64,000 nt of DNA, taken from Halorussus caseinilyticus. GTDB lineage: Archaea; Halobacteriota; Halobacteria; Halobacteriales; Haladaptataceae. Of the stretch, positions 55,686-63,740 are shown one piece after another. Numbering within the stretch: the stretch's first letter is position 1; each line of letters starts with the position of its first letter. The stretch is from the NCBI RefSeq assembly GCF_029338395.1, contig NZ_CP119813.1:81235-145234 (forward strand), given 5' to 3'. The notes under the pieces are model-generated. The model saw nothing but the letters and a program-made list of their open reading frames with translations, was not told where the DNA came from and made no database searches. The position numbers and the translations under genes are program-made.

Positions 55686-56009
55686 TCACCCGTCCGGATT
55701 GACGGGACCTTTGTACTGTGAGCGGATTTTGTCCCCGTCCCGCCACTGCCAGTAGTAGTAGCGATTGCCGTTAATCTCCTTGATCGTGATTGTCGCCTTC
55801 GATGGGACGTCATCTGGGAGGTCGTCCGGCCGTTCTTCGATTTTATCTTCTTCCTCTTTCTCGGCAAGACGCTCTTCACGCTCACGGTATTCAGCGAGTT
55901 CCTCGGCATAACTTGCGACGTGACGAAGGGCCTCGGGCGAGGAGTCATTGAGGATGTCGACGATGTTGGCGGGGAGTTCAGCTGGGGGTGTCGGTGGCTT
56001 GTAGGACAT
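55686..56009 (-). CDS. Small conserved haloarchaeal protein (DUF6788-like)
   Basis: A 107-residue protein. The N-terminal half is helical and acidic (ALRHVASYAEELAEYREREE). The C-terminal half has a beta-rich stretch, ATITIKEINGNRYYYWQWRD then KIRSQYKGPV, which matches small proteins I associate with DUF6788 on archaeal plasmids. In those the YYWQWR segment binds or resembles a recombinase-associated domain; function is unknown. It faces a divergent HTH gene with a 42-base inverted-repeat element between (56026). Confidence 0.55.
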   Translation of the reverse strand: MSYKPPTPPAELPANIVDILNDSSPEALRHVASYAEELAEYREREERLAEKEEEDKIEERPDDLPDDVPSKATITIKEINGNRYYYWQWRDGDKIRSQYKGPVNPDG

Positions 56010-56025
56010 GGTGGCTCACTCTGTG

Positions 56026-56067
56026 TTAACCAACATAGGCCGCTACTACCGTAGTTTTGTTGGTTAA
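56026..56067. repeat. 42-bp inverted-repeat element TTAACCAACA-N22-TGTTGGTTAA
   Basis: Arms at 56026-56035 and 56058-56067 around 22 bases containing GCTACTACCG. It sits between divergent genes at 56009 (minus) and 56151 (plus), 17 bases before the minus-strand start, where an operator would be expected. Confidence 0.6.
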
Positions 56068-56150
56068 GACTGTTTCGGGACCGCCAACCCCTGGCAGCTG
56101 TAACATTACTCGAAACCATTTCATATACTAGTTTCGTATTATGTTACACC

Positions 56151-56679
56151 GTGTTGCAGAGCATCGAGCTGGAGGTCCTCGCCACCGTCGAACGCGGCGA
56201 CACGATCTCCGATCTTGCGACGGATCTCGACCACAGCAAGAGTTATCTCTCTCGTGCCGTCGCGGACCTCGCCGAGAAAGGCTTAGTCTACACGCAGCGC
56301 AATGGCCCCGAAAAAGGGTCATTCCTTCGGCTGCTCGGGCGGTCGAACTCTACCAAGATCTCGTGCGCCAGCACTCCACATCGAGTTTACCGAGTTGCTG
56401 ACGCACAAGGCACTCGAGGTACTCTATTACCTGGACCAGCCACGAACCGTCGCCGAGATTGCCGCGCAAAGCGACAACTACCGCAACACCGTCAATCGCG
56501 TTCTCAAACGGTTACAGGACCGTGGACTCGTCGGCACGGACGACGGGTGCTACCACTTCAACGGGGACTTCAAGCAACTTCACGAATTCGCGCACGAACT
56601 CGCCCATCATCTCCACCGACAGTGCCTCGAATTGGTAGTCGACACCGCAACCAACACCACCCAAACGGGGGAAATATAA
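56151..56679 (+). pseudogene. Double winged-helix regulator of the MNT-HEPN operon, two frameshifts
   Basis: From GTG at 56151: MLQSIELEVLATVERGDTIS, DHSKSYLSRAVADLAEKGLV (first winged helix). The frame then breaks near 56310 (VIPSAARAVELYQDLVRQHS in the next frame) and again near 56370 (HIEFTELLTHKALEVLYYLD). A second winged helix follows, IAAQSDNYRNTVNRVLKRLQ, and the protein ends NTTQTGEI. The reconstructed length is about 175 residues. The TAA overlaps the next ATG (TAATG). Two HTH units before an MNT-HEPN pair are a known archaeal arrangement; it probably controls the toxin operon. Confidence 0.6.
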
Positions 56680-57071
56680 TGCGGCGCGAGTACGTACCCC
56701 TAGATATGAGTAGTGAGGCCGCGGCCGAGGCGCTTCCTGCTGGCTCACACCGCGAGGCAGCCACAGCCTTTGTCGAGCGCGCACGGTCTCAGCACGGTGA
56801 TGACCTCGTCGAGCTGTACGTTTTCGGGTCGACTGTCCGTGGCGAAGCAAGGGGTCGGTCGAGCGACGTCGATATCCTGGTCGTCCTCCCGGATGCACCA
56901 GACCGAGACGCTATCGCTGATTCTCTCCGTGACATCGCCTACGACGTGATGCTCGAACACGGGCCGCTTGTCGAACTCCACATTTTTGACGAGACTACGT
57001 TCGAGCGCCACCGGAACGAAGGGAACCCGTTTGTTCACAATGTTCTCAGCGAGGGTCGATCCTATGCCTGA
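56679..57071 (+). CDS. mntA: MNT-type nucleotidyltransferase (antitoxin of a HEPN toxin)
   Basis: A 130-residue protein with the minimal nucleotidyltransferase signature VFGSTVRGEARGRSSDVDIL (about residues 47-66), then the third acidic position in LVELHIFDE. In MNT-HEPN systems this enzyme adds nucleotides to the HEPN protein and silences it. It starts one base into the TAA of the regulator gene and its stop overlaps the HEPN start by eight bases. Complete. Confidence 0.8.
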   Translation: MRREYVPLDMSSEAAAEALPAGSHREAATAFVERARSQHGDDLVELYVFGSTVRGEARGRSSDVDILVVLPDAPDRDAIADSLRDIAYDVMLEHGPLVELHIFDETTFERHRNEGNPFVHNVLSEGRSYA

Positions 57072-57465
57072 TGAGGAAGCTCCCAGTGATGCTGCGGTTG
57101 AGGATCAACTCCGACAGGCCCACCAAGCGCTTTCTGATGCTGACGGAGCACGGGACGCAGGGCTCTCCGACGCGGTCATAATTAACCGGCTGTACTATGC
57201 GTGCTTTCATGCCGCACAGGCCGCCTTATACGACCGAGGGTATGATCCTAGCACACATGGCGGTGTTCTCTCTTTGTTTGGGTCCGAGATCGTCAGTGAA
57301 GGAGATGCATCGCGCGAAGACGGCCGCTTTCTGAACGACCTCGGGGAACTCCGCCAGCAGGCTGACTATGGCTATGGGACCCTTGACGAGGATGTTGATG
57401 CACTTCTTTCGCGAACTCACACATTTGTCGCCGAAATGGAAACTCTCTGCTCAACTGAAGATTGA
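57064..57465 (+). CDS. hepT: HEPN-domain toxin of the MNT-HEPN pair
   Basis: A 133-residue helical protein. The HEPN core is VIINRLYYACFHAAQAALYD (about residues 37-56), followed by a His-containing loop (PSTHGGVLSLFG). A later helix is GRFLNDLGELRQQADYGYGT, where ADYGY matches the conserved Tyr region modified by the partner enzyme in known HepT proteins. The Rx4-6H ribonuclease motif is not perfectly canonical. Downstream, 57466-57563, there is protein-like sequence (IPNYASLNGLDEFAQLDSES) without a start, perhaps a remnant. Confidence 0.75.
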   Translation: MPDEEAPSDAAVEDQLRQAHQALSDADGARDAGLSDAVIINRLYYACFHAAQAALYDRGYDPSTHGGVLSLFGSEIVSEGDASREDGRFLNDLGELRQQADYGYGTLDEDVDALLSRTHTFVAEMETLCSTED

Positions 57466-57563
57466 CATCCCCAACTACGCCTCGCTCAATGGGCTTGACG
57501 AGTTCGCGCAACTGGACTCCGAGTCGCCCGAGAGCAAGTTGAGAAAGCAGATACTTGAGCAGA

Positions 57564-58514
57564 TTAAGTCTCGTCTGCTTCTCCGGTCAACGCATCAGTC
57601 ACCTCAATAATTTCTTTTGCCGTGTTGCTAATCCGGCCAAGCCGATTTTGGATCGACGCTGGATCCTCGCCCTGCCATGCAGCGAGGTAGAACGCCGACC
57701 CACTCGTGTCGAGCCCGCAATACCGGCCAACGATATACGCGACGGCCTCCGCTTCGACCTCGCGTTTCGCCCGCTCGGTCTCGTCGGTGATGTCTGAGTG
57801 GAGGAGTGCATGGGCGTACTCGTGAATCAGCGTGACCGCGAGATCGGCGTGATTCGAGCGGGCTTTCGCCTTGACGACTGGTTGGAGGTCACGTTGATTC
57901 CGATATTTGCAGACGCCCGTTGCGTCGCCATGCTCCCACTCGTCAGCATTGACGATACGAACTGTCACGCCGATATCAGCGGCTGCATTCTTGAGTGCAG
58001 GCACGAGGTCGTCAGCATCGCCAGTCGCCTCGGTCTCCAGTTCGGGAAGCGGTTCACCTTCGGTCTGAGACACATCGAAGACCGCGGTTGGCTTGAAGCC
58101 GACAAGCCCTTTCGACCACTCTTCCGGCGATTTCTCGTCGTACTCACAGTCGCTTTGTTCGTGATAGCTGGGCGAATTCTCGCACTCAGGACACTGCTTC
58201 GTGATGATTGGGGCCCAGATCCAGATGGCCTGTTCGCCTTCCTGAACATGCCGGTCGAACTCATTCCGCCACGTGTTGTAGCCTGCGACCTTCGTCGCTT
58301 CGGGATACTGGAGTTGGATGAGAAGCGTGTTTCGGTGGGAATAGTCGTGGAAACGACTCTGGACGTCTAACCACTCCTGGAACTCCTCACTTGCTTGTAC
58401 ATCGTCGACGTGGTCGACGAGGTCGTCGATCCACGCTTCGATGGTACTGTGCATTTCGTCGCGTCGGGCGTCGGTCTCCTCGAACGAGACCGACGAGTCA
58501 CTGGTCGTAGTCAT
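57564..58514 (-). CDS. ArdC-like protein with a zinc metallopeptidase domain
   Basis: From the ATG at 58514 (MTTTSDSSVSFEETDARRDE), 316 residues. The N-terminal ArdC-type ssDNA-binding region has SRFHDYSHRNTLLIQLQYPE, ATKVAGYNTW and QAIWIWAPI, with an inserted Cys-rich loop (CPECEN, SDCEYDE). The C-terminal peptidase motif is TLIHEYAHALLHSD (HEYAH), with EVEAEAVAYIVGRYCGL giving the third ligand. Such proteins are plasmid-borne antirestriction factors. The longer open frame to 59600 arises only from a frameshift in the next gene and I do not treat it as a fusion. Confidence 0.8.
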   Translation of the reverse strand: MTTTSDSSVSFEETDARRDEMHSTIEAWIDDLVDHVDDVQASEEFQEWLDVQSRFHDYSHRNTLLIQLQYPEATKVAGYNTWRNEFDRHVQEGEQAIWIWAPIITKQCPECENSPSYHEQSDCEYDEKSPEEWSKGLVGFKPTAVFDVSQTEGEPLPELETEATGDADDLVPALKNAAADIGVTVRIVNADEWEHGDATGVCKYRNQRDLQPVVKAKARSNHADLAVTLIHEYAHALLHSDITDETERAKREVEAEAVAYIVGRYCGLDTSGSAFYLAAWQGEDPASIQNRLGRISNTAKEIIEVTDALTGEADET

Positions 58515-58597
58515 GATTTTCAGTAAATTGCGTTCACGGCGACTGCGTCGAAGTAGGACGCGCCGCACCCCTCGGGGCGCAAAAAACACTCGTGGCG

Positions 58598-59600
58598 TCA
58601 GGCCGGCGGGAGGTAGACGCTTTGCTCGCCAGCAAGTTCTTCGAGGTGATTCCGGTGCCGGTGGGTGAAGTAGCAGTCGTAGCTGCAGTAGCCACAGATG
58701 TCCCCCGTGTCGTACTCTGCGACGTAGGGACCGCGCTCGGTCGTCCACACGTTTGCGCCGCACTCGGTACACGCCGCACTCTCGATATCGCCCGGTGACG
58801 GACCCTGATACGCGATTTTGGAAACCGTCCTCTTGAGGTGTCGACTCGGGCCAGATGCCCTGCGTCTGCCAGAACTCACGAATCCGGGCGAGGCCGTGGC
58901 GCACCGTCTTGCGAACCGTTACATGATCGGCGTTGCGACCGCTGTCGTCCCATCCCTCGGGCGTCCAGAATTCGCCGAACTGCGCCCCGCGATGGACACC
59001 GTTCCAGTCGAGGCCGACGATATCGGCCGGTGGGTCGCCCGTTAGCGTCGGGCGAGTAAGCTGGTCGATTACGCCGAGTTGCTTGGGCGGGCTCCCACCG
59101 AGAATATGGACGCGACGGCCACGCCAGTCCACGGGGTCAGAGAATTCGTGGGCAAGTCGATCAGCGTAGCCCCGGGAGTACCCGACGACGAGATCATCGG
59201 GGACTGTGCGAATCGCGGCACGGCACTTTGGAACGATCACGAGGTCCGCATCCGGGTAGCTTCCTTGGATTTCGCGTGCGGCAGTAACGTATTCCTTGAC
59301 CTCGTTGACGTCGTAGGCGTCACCGATCACACCGACTTGCGGTTCGTACTCGAAAAAACGCTCGACGTATCGATCGAGGTCGGGATTACGGAAGTCATTG
59401 TCGAGCATCCCGACTGGTAGTTCCAAGTCTGTGTACTGGTGCTGTTGGTAGGTACAGTCTTCGCGAAAGCCAGTGAGAAAGCCGAGTCGGAATGCATCAA
59501 GCGCGAAGGGAATGCGGTGAAGGAACGCTATGTGATCGGCTTGCCGGGCGGCTGTAATTTCGGTTGCGATGCTGCTGGTCGGACGTGCTGAGAGAGCCAT
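58598..59600 (-). pseudogene. DUF6610-like protein with a C-terminal zinc ribbon, frameshifted near 58830
   Basis: MALSARPTSSIATEITAARQ starts a protein with SDPVDWRGRRVHILGGSPPK and PADIVGLDWNGVHRGAQFGE, a layout of a queuine/DpdA-like or radical-free TIM-like fold that I link to haloarchaeal DUF6610. It runs to GIWPESTPQE, then continues in another frame as TVSKIAYQGPSPGDIESAAC, with a Cys-rich end (CTECGAN, ICGYCSYDCYFTHRHRNHLE) stopping after YLPPA. The reconstructed length is about 334 residues. Possibly acts on modified bases or nucleotides; this is unproven. It starts 77 bases after a 42-base inverted-repeat element. Confidence 0.6.
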
Positions 59601-59676
59601 CTCGAATCACCTCGAAGACACGGGAGTGATTGCCCCGCACCCCTTGGGGCAGAAAAACCAGTCGCAGACGCCAGTA

Positions 59677-59718
59677 TTAACCAACAACACCAGTAGTTCC
59701 TTCTCTACTGTTGGTTAA
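59677..59718. repeat. 42-bp inverted-repeat element TTAACCAACA-N22-TGTTGGTTAA
   Basis: Arms at 59677-59686 and 59709-59718 around 22 bases containing AGTAGTTCC (GGAACTACT on the other strand). It overlaps the last bases of the gene at 59715 and precedes the gene starting at 59600. Confidence 0.6.
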
Positions 59719-60014
59719 TCCTCAAAAAGACACCGAGTGGCTGCCTCCTCACCTGTGAGCGTCCGTTGGTCGTCGGCAGTATCGGCAAACAGGGTTGACT
59801 GGTCGCTCTCGGCCGAGCGCGCTACTTCGGGGCGGTCATCAACGCCGAGCTGGTCTGCTTCCGGCCGATCTAATCGGGAATCGCGCTCGCGGTGGTCGAT
59901 CTCTGCGCCGAAATCTTCGAGAGATGTCTCGACGCTTTCTTCGACGATTTCGAGTCGGCCATCGTCTCCAAACGCGGTCTGGTGCTGAATCTTGATCTCA
60001 GGTCGATTACTCAT
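59715..60014 (-). CDS. Small acidic plasmid protein, unknown
   Basis: A 99-residue protein: MSNRPEIKIQHQTAFGDDGR, EIVEESVETSLEDFGAEIDH, then many Asp, Arg and Glu and TLTGEEAATRCLFED at the end. It looks largely disordered apart from the C-terminal part. No family recognised. A hairpin with a seven-base stem begins eight bases before its ATG. Its neighbours on both sides are small genes of the same plasmid cluster, in the same direction. Confidence 0.55.
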   Translation of the reverse strand: MSNRPEIKIQHQTAFGDDGRLEIVEESVETSLEDFGAEIDHRERDSRLDRPEADQLGVDDRPEVARSAESDQSTLFADTADDQRTLTGEEAATRCLFED

Positions 60015-60072
60015 GTCCTTTGAGCCTCCACCTGTTTGAGGCTCGAAAAAACACTCTCCGAGGGACGGGGTG

Positions 60073-60288
60073 TTACGCTTGCTCTAAGCGAATTTCTTCT
60101 GCACGTCGCTTGAGTCGTCGAAGAATCTGGATACGATTCTGGTGGGTGTTCTCGTAGGCGACACAGGCACGGAGCGTGTCCATGTCGTCTATCGTCGCAA
60201 TGCTTGGGTCGATGAGCCGGATGTTTCGCGGCTCAAGTCGTTGTTCTGGTGAGAGTCCATTCGATTCGCCGTCTCTGACATTGCTCAC
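60073..60288 (-). CDS. Small helical plasmid protein, unknown
   Basis: I choose GTG at 60288 (VSNVRDGESNGLSPEQRLEP), because the sequence before it is a ten-base-pair perfect hairpin rather than coding. This gives 71 residues ending QNRIQILRRLKRRAEEIRLE QA. ACVAYENTHQNRIQILRRLK forms an amphipathic helix. No family recognised; could be a small DNA-binding or antitoxin-like protein. Confidence 0.5.
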   Translation of the reverse strand: MSNVRDGESNGLSPEQRLEPRNIRLIDPSIATIDDMDTLRACVAYENTHQNRIQILRRLKRRAEEIRLEQA

Positions 60289-60411
60289 TTGTTGTCGCCT
60301 CCGCTCCTGTCGGAGGCGACGAAAAAACAACCGAGAGCGATTTTTTGGGACTCTACCCCGGAAGACTACATGAGACGTGTTTCGAGGTGCGGATGAAAGA
60401 GCGCGACCGGA

Positions 60412-61392
60412 CTAGCAGTCGCGGTCGGTGTACTGCTGGCGCTCCGGCCGAATCCCTCCAGTGAGGACCTCGCTTTCGTAGTGATCGCCGACGCTTCTAT
60501 CGAGATCGACGAGTTTGAACACACCGTCACCGGTCCAGCCACAGTCGGCTGAACATCGAGCGACCGCGTACGCATCTGCATCTTTGCTAAGATGGATGCC
60601 GTCGAGTGTGAGCGCGCTATCGCAGGCTGGACAGATGGGACTGACCGAGGTGTACGTATGCCCGAGTATCGCCTTGATGTCTGCAGTGGTGTCACCGAGC
60701 GTCTCGTTGAGGACGCTGCCGGCGGCCGTTTCGAGTGACTCGCAGAGTGCCTGCTGTTCGGCTTCGTCCTCTGGAAGGTTAGTGTTCGTAACTGCGATGG
60801 TTAGTCGTGCGAGCGAAGCGTCGTCGTTGGTGTTTTCGGGGGAAGTCATAGAGTTCGGAATCGGTTGCTTGTTATTGTACTTCGATACAACGTGGCAGAA
60901 CGGAGCGGTCGTCTCAACGTGAGGTATGCTATTCGGGAGGTCACGTCGTCCGGTCCGGTAGCACTTCCAGCACGGAAAATCGCTGGAGAGGTCCGCACAG
61001 TCACAGTCCGGTTCGTCTGTCTCTGCTTGTTCTTCGGAGTTCTCCTCGTGGTCGTGAGGGTGGTTCGGGGGCTGGACAGTCTCGCCACCGTCGGCGAGGA
61101 GTTGATGGTGGCGGACGGCGTCGAGAATGGGTTGACGGAGCGCGACCGCGACGCGGTGTTTACATGCCCCGCTGTATTTTGCGTCTGCAGGGCACGTACA
61201 CGCGGTCGGCAGGTCGTCCTCGATGCGGACGGTGTACTCGTGATTCTCCGGGTCGGCGTAGCTCCCGTTCCGCACACAGATATCGTCATCTCGGAGTTCG
61301 GAACTCGAAGGCTTCGTACTGGAAACCGTTTCCGGACTCGATTCGTCGTCTTGAGTCTTGCAAGTGGTGTCGTCATTGTGGTCGTGAGGCAC
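60412..61392 (-). CDS. SWIM zinc-finger protein joined to a zinc-ribbon protein (possibly two genes)
   Basis: From GTG at 61392 (VPHDHNDDTTCKTQDDESSP). A SWIM finger is present: EYTVRIEDDLPTACTCPADA, then GACKHRVAVAL (CxC...CxH). A second Cys cluster follows, CDCADLSSDFPCWKCYRTG. From MTSPENTNDDASLARLTIAV (60849) a different domain starts, with CPACDSALTLDGIHL and RCSADCGWTGDGVFKLVDLD forming a zinc ribbon. Similar proteins are usually separate, so the join may come from a frameshift or be a real fusion. Preceded by the hairpin/T-run motif. SWIM proteins bind DNA or protein partners. Confidence 0.6.
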   Translation of the reverse strand: MPHDHNDDTTCKTQDDESSPETVSSTKPSSSELRDDDICVRNGSYADPENHEYTVRIEDDLPTACTCPADAKYSGACKHRVAVALRQPILDAVRHHQLLADGGETVQPPNHPHDHEENSEEQAETDEPDCDCADLSSDFPCWKCYRTGRRDLPNSIPHVETTAPFCHVVSKYNNKQPIPNSMTSPENTNDDASLARLTIAVTNTNLPEDEAEQQALCESLETAAGSVLNETLGDTTADIKAILGHTYTSVSPICPACDSALTLDGIHLSKDADAYAVARCSADCGWTGDGVFKLVDLDRSVGDHYESEVLTGGIRPERQQYTDRDC

Positions 61393-61518
61393 TGAGAAGT
61401 CGAGTGCCCCGTACCCTTCAGGGGCAGAAAAACTTACCAACCGGCTCTAACTCGTCTATCGAAGCGGCTTGTCTACAGATGAACGAGGCGAGTGACTTGT
61501 GGCTTGATTGTGAGGGAT

Positions 61519-61952
61519 TTATTCCGGCTCGTAGGGGTTTGTGGCGGTATCGAGTCGGTAGACATCGTCAGCCGCATCGAAGTCATCATCGAATGCGTAG
61601 AGATACCCTAGCCCTTCTGTTTGCATGTAGGCGACGATACACGCATCGACGAGCGAGAGCGTTCTGTGCTGTCTGAATAGTGCTTTTCCCGTCGCAAAGG
61701 CATCGGTAGTTAGCGACTCGACATGGAAGCGGGCATTCTCTTCGATTCGGTCAAGAAGATCGACGGCCGCATCGTGTCCGGCGTGGGTGGTGAAGCGTTC
61801 ATCGTCTCTGCCAGAACGTAATCGAGAATGACTGCCTCCGGCAATGACCCGTCGTCAACGCCACGGAGGATGGGAAGCGCAGTATCGTGTGCGTTATCTC
61901 GTCGATAGGTCGCTGCGAAGAGGACCGACGTGTCGAGTAAGGCCCGAGGCAT
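61519..61952 (-). pseudogene. vapC: VapC-like PIN toxin, frameshifted near 61800
   Basis: MPRALLDTSVLFAATYRRDN (first acidic position) to VILDYVLAETMN, then the other frame continues ERFTTHAGHDAAVDLLDRIE, TLSLVDACIVAYMQTEGLG and YAFDDDFDAADDVYRLD, ending at 61519. The reconstructed length is about 144 residues, normal for VapC, with the acidic quartet D, E, D, D present across the two frames. Its ATG follows the antitoxin TAA without a gap. Confidence 0.7.
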
Positions 61953-62204
61953 TTATTCGATGTCGACGCCCCAGGCGTCGTGGTCGGTAGTTACGTCTGT
62001 TTCTGTGTCTCCATCGTAGCCCTCGAAGTCACTAAATGTGCCTGTCCGTTGCTGAATGACGTGGACGCGGATACTGCCATCTTTTTCGATGTGCCAGCGT
62101 AGCTGGTCACCGTCGTCAATTCCGAGTTCTCGCCGGATTCGGGCAGGGATGTTTGCTTGGTTGCCCGAGACCTTGCTCTCGGCGTCGATACGGTCACTAC
62201 TCAT
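61953..62204 (-). CDS. vapB: AbrB/MazE-type antitoxin (VapB)
   Basis: I choose ATG at 62204 (MSSDRIDAESKVSGNQANIP), because the AbrB fold starts there; a longer frame from 62252 adds unlikely residues. The swapped-hairpin domain is QANIPARIRRELGIDDGDQL, then WHIEKDGSIRVHVIQQ. The acidic tail (FEGYDGDTETDVTTDHDAWG) should contact the toxin. It binds its own promoter in known systems. The stretch 62205-62316 is intergenic and AT-rich. Confidence 0.8.
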   Translation of the reverse strand: MSSDRIDAESKVSGNQANIPARIRRELGIDDGDQLRWHIEKDGSIRVHVIQQRTGTFSDFEGYDGDTETDVTTDHDAWGVDIE

Positions 62205-62316
62205 GGTCAGTAGAGGGAACTCTATCGTTAAAAAGGTAGTGTGGAGGCACACTATGGTCTGCTTGAGGCAGCAAGTATAGTAGGATTTTGATAACGAACA
62301 CGTCTTCGTTAACCAT

Positions 62317-62775
62317 TTATACGTCTCCGCTTGCTAATCGGTCGATGAATTCACGCTGTTGGCGTTTCCGCTCGTCGACCGTTGATTCGTACTCTTTCTC
62401 GATTTGCTCGTAGTATGTCTCGACGGCCTGTTCGTCGCCAGTTAGCAGGAGACCGTCTTGGAGAGCGGCGTGTGCGACGGCAGTCGGGAGTTGCTCGATA
62501 TCGCTTACGTCCACAAACTCCTCGGCATACTGCTGGAGGTCCGGATCGATTTGGTTTCGCAGTCGGAATCGTTCCCGAGCGTCCAACGTCTCCGGGAAAC
62601 GGAGTGCGATGTCCACGTCTGAGTCTGGTCCAGCAGTTCCGCGTGCGTGCGAACCGAAGAGAATCGCAAAGACGACTCGCTGTTGGTCGAGATACGACCG
62701 CAGTCGGTCGAGCTTGACGCGTTCGACCGCGGAGTCGTCTGTATGCACCATACATACGTGTTCATCGTCCCGCAT
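62317..62775 (-). CDS. MNT-type nucleotidyltransferase
   Basis: From ATG at 62775 (MRDDEHVCMVHTDDSAVERV; ATG at 62751 is an alternative), about 152 residues. The signature is AILFGSHARGTAGPDSDVDI, followed by LRNQIDPDLQQYAEEFVDVS. The C-terminal extension (TYYEQIEKEYESTVDERKRQ, DRLASGDV) is helical. No HEPN gene follows; instead the upstream neighbour is a DUF217-type antitoxin, 19 bases away. It may be an orphan, or work with that gene in place of the usual VapC. Confidence 0.75.
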   Translation of the reverse strand: MRDDEHVCMVHTDDSAVERVKLDRLRSYLDQQRVVFAILFGSHARGTAGPDSDVDIALRFPETLDARERFRLRNQIDPDLQQYAEEFVDVSDIEQLPTAVAHAALQDGLLLTGDEQAVETYYEQIEKEYESTVDERKRQQREFIDRLASGDV

Positions 62776-62794
62776 AATATAGTTGTGCTGCCGA

Positions 62795-63025
62795 TTAGTC
62801 GAAGCGCTTGCCGAGTTCACGGACCTCGGCAGTATCCTCTTCCTCTGGTATCTTGATCGCGTCCCGCATCTCACCCACCTGCTCATTGTCGAAGACATCC
62901 TGAAGGTCACGGAGCGAACGGTTGTCGATGAGGCGCTCGATGGTATCACTAAACGACTCTCCCTCCTGTCTATTTGCTTTGATGCGCTCGTAGAGGTCGT
63001 CAGCAAGCTGAACGTGGCGCGACAT
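62795..63025 (-). CDS. DUF217-type VapB antitoxin
   Basis: I choose ATG at 63025 (MSRHVQLADDLYERIKANRQ), 76 residues. The pattern LADDLYERIKANRQEGESFS, then DTIERLIDNRSLRDL, is the standard haloarchaeal DUF217 antitoxin. The rest is acidic (EEEDTAEVRELGKRFD). These genes nearly always precede a VapC gene. Here the next gene is a nucleotidyltransferase, so either VapC was lost or the pair is a new combination. Confidence 0.75.
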   Translation of the reverse strand: MSRHVQLADDLYERIKANRQEGESFSDTIERLIDNRSLRDLQDVFDNEQVGEMRDAIKIPEEEDTAEVRELGKRFD

Positions 63026-63139
63026 CCTTGTCGACGACATTGCCGCCGAAGTTGAATCAGTTTTTGGGTCACCTACGAAATCCCTCCGCTGATACTCTCT
63101 GGGACCGGTTCAGTGACACGTTTCTTCCGGTAAGACGCG

Positions 63140-63529
63140 TCACACCGTTCGATCCTCAATTGGCTCAAGAGTCCGAAGGTCTGCTCGCAGGACGTCGCCA
63201 TGCCGGACGACGTATCGAACGGCAAGCACCGGGAACCGACACTTGGTGAACCCGACTGTCTGAATATCGAGTTCGTCGCCCACCTCGACGTACGCTGCGA
63301 GTGCTCGAAGGAATTCGTGGGTCCGCTGTCCTGCTTCATAGTCGGGCAAGCCGTTTTCTCGACGTCCGTAGACCTCGAATGCGTCGTAGCCCCAAATCGA
63401 GAATCGGTCGTTGTCGTCAACCTCCCAGTCGAGCGTTCCGAAACAGTATGATTCGCAGAGTCCTTGAACTGCCTGTGCATCTGTGATAGTGACACCGTTC
63501 GACGTTGTTGCTGCTTGGAGTGTTGCCAT
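63140..63529 (-). CDS. Conserved plasmid protein, unknown
   Basis: A 129-residue protein: MATLQAATTSNGVTITDAQA, CFGTLDWEVDDNDRFSIWGY, FEVYGRRENGLPDYEAGQRT, EVGDELDIQTVGFTKCRFPV and a final RADLRTLEPIEDRTV. It appears compact and globular, with alternating beta strands and helices. I do not recognise the family. Preceded by a copy of the hairpin/T-run motif 24 bases before the ATG, and divergent from the metallo-beta-lactamase gene. Confidence 0.6.
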   Translation of the reverse strand: MATLQAATTSNGVTITDAQAVQGLCESYCFGTLDWEVDDNDRFSIWGYDAFEVYGRRENGLPDYEAGQRTHEFLRALAAYVEVGDELDIQTVGFTKCRFPVLAVRYVVRHGDVLRADLRTLEPIEDRTV

Positions 63530-63740
63530 GTTTTTCGGGCAGGGAATGCTGTCCCCGCACCCTTTCGGGGGTTGAAAAACACATCGTAATCGACGGTCTC
63601 AATCAGATTTACTTCTGCGCGACCTCGGCGAGTTTCAATGGTGAGTCTCTATTTCGGAGGACGAAACAGAGTATTCTCGTAGTGGAGGAACTCTTTGTCG
63701 GGTTTTCAAGTACGGGTGGTCCTACCATACTTGTAAATAG

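Larger units (their letters stand above)
58560..63580 (-). repeat. Six copies of a T-run plus hairpin motif before consecutive genes
   Basis: Stem pairs: 58560-58564/58576-58580; 59631-59636/59646-59651; 60022-60028/60038-60044; 60294-60303/60311-60320; 61405-61410/61421-61426; 63553-63557/63566-63570. Each is followed on the plus strand by (G)AAAAAAC, so on the mRNA strand the order is GTTTTTTC, stem, loop, stem. Four copies share the sequence form CCCCGCACCCTTCGGGGCAG with small changes. All end 6-46 bases before a start codon of a minus-strand gene. See the finding for interpretation. Confidence 0.65.

Noticed and set aside
57564..59600. A 678-residue fusion of a DUF6610-like and an ArdC-like protein
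   Set aside because: The middle 100 residues are Arg/Pro-rich frame noise; the alternative frame carries a natural zinc-ribbon end and a stop before the ArdC-like ATG at 58514.
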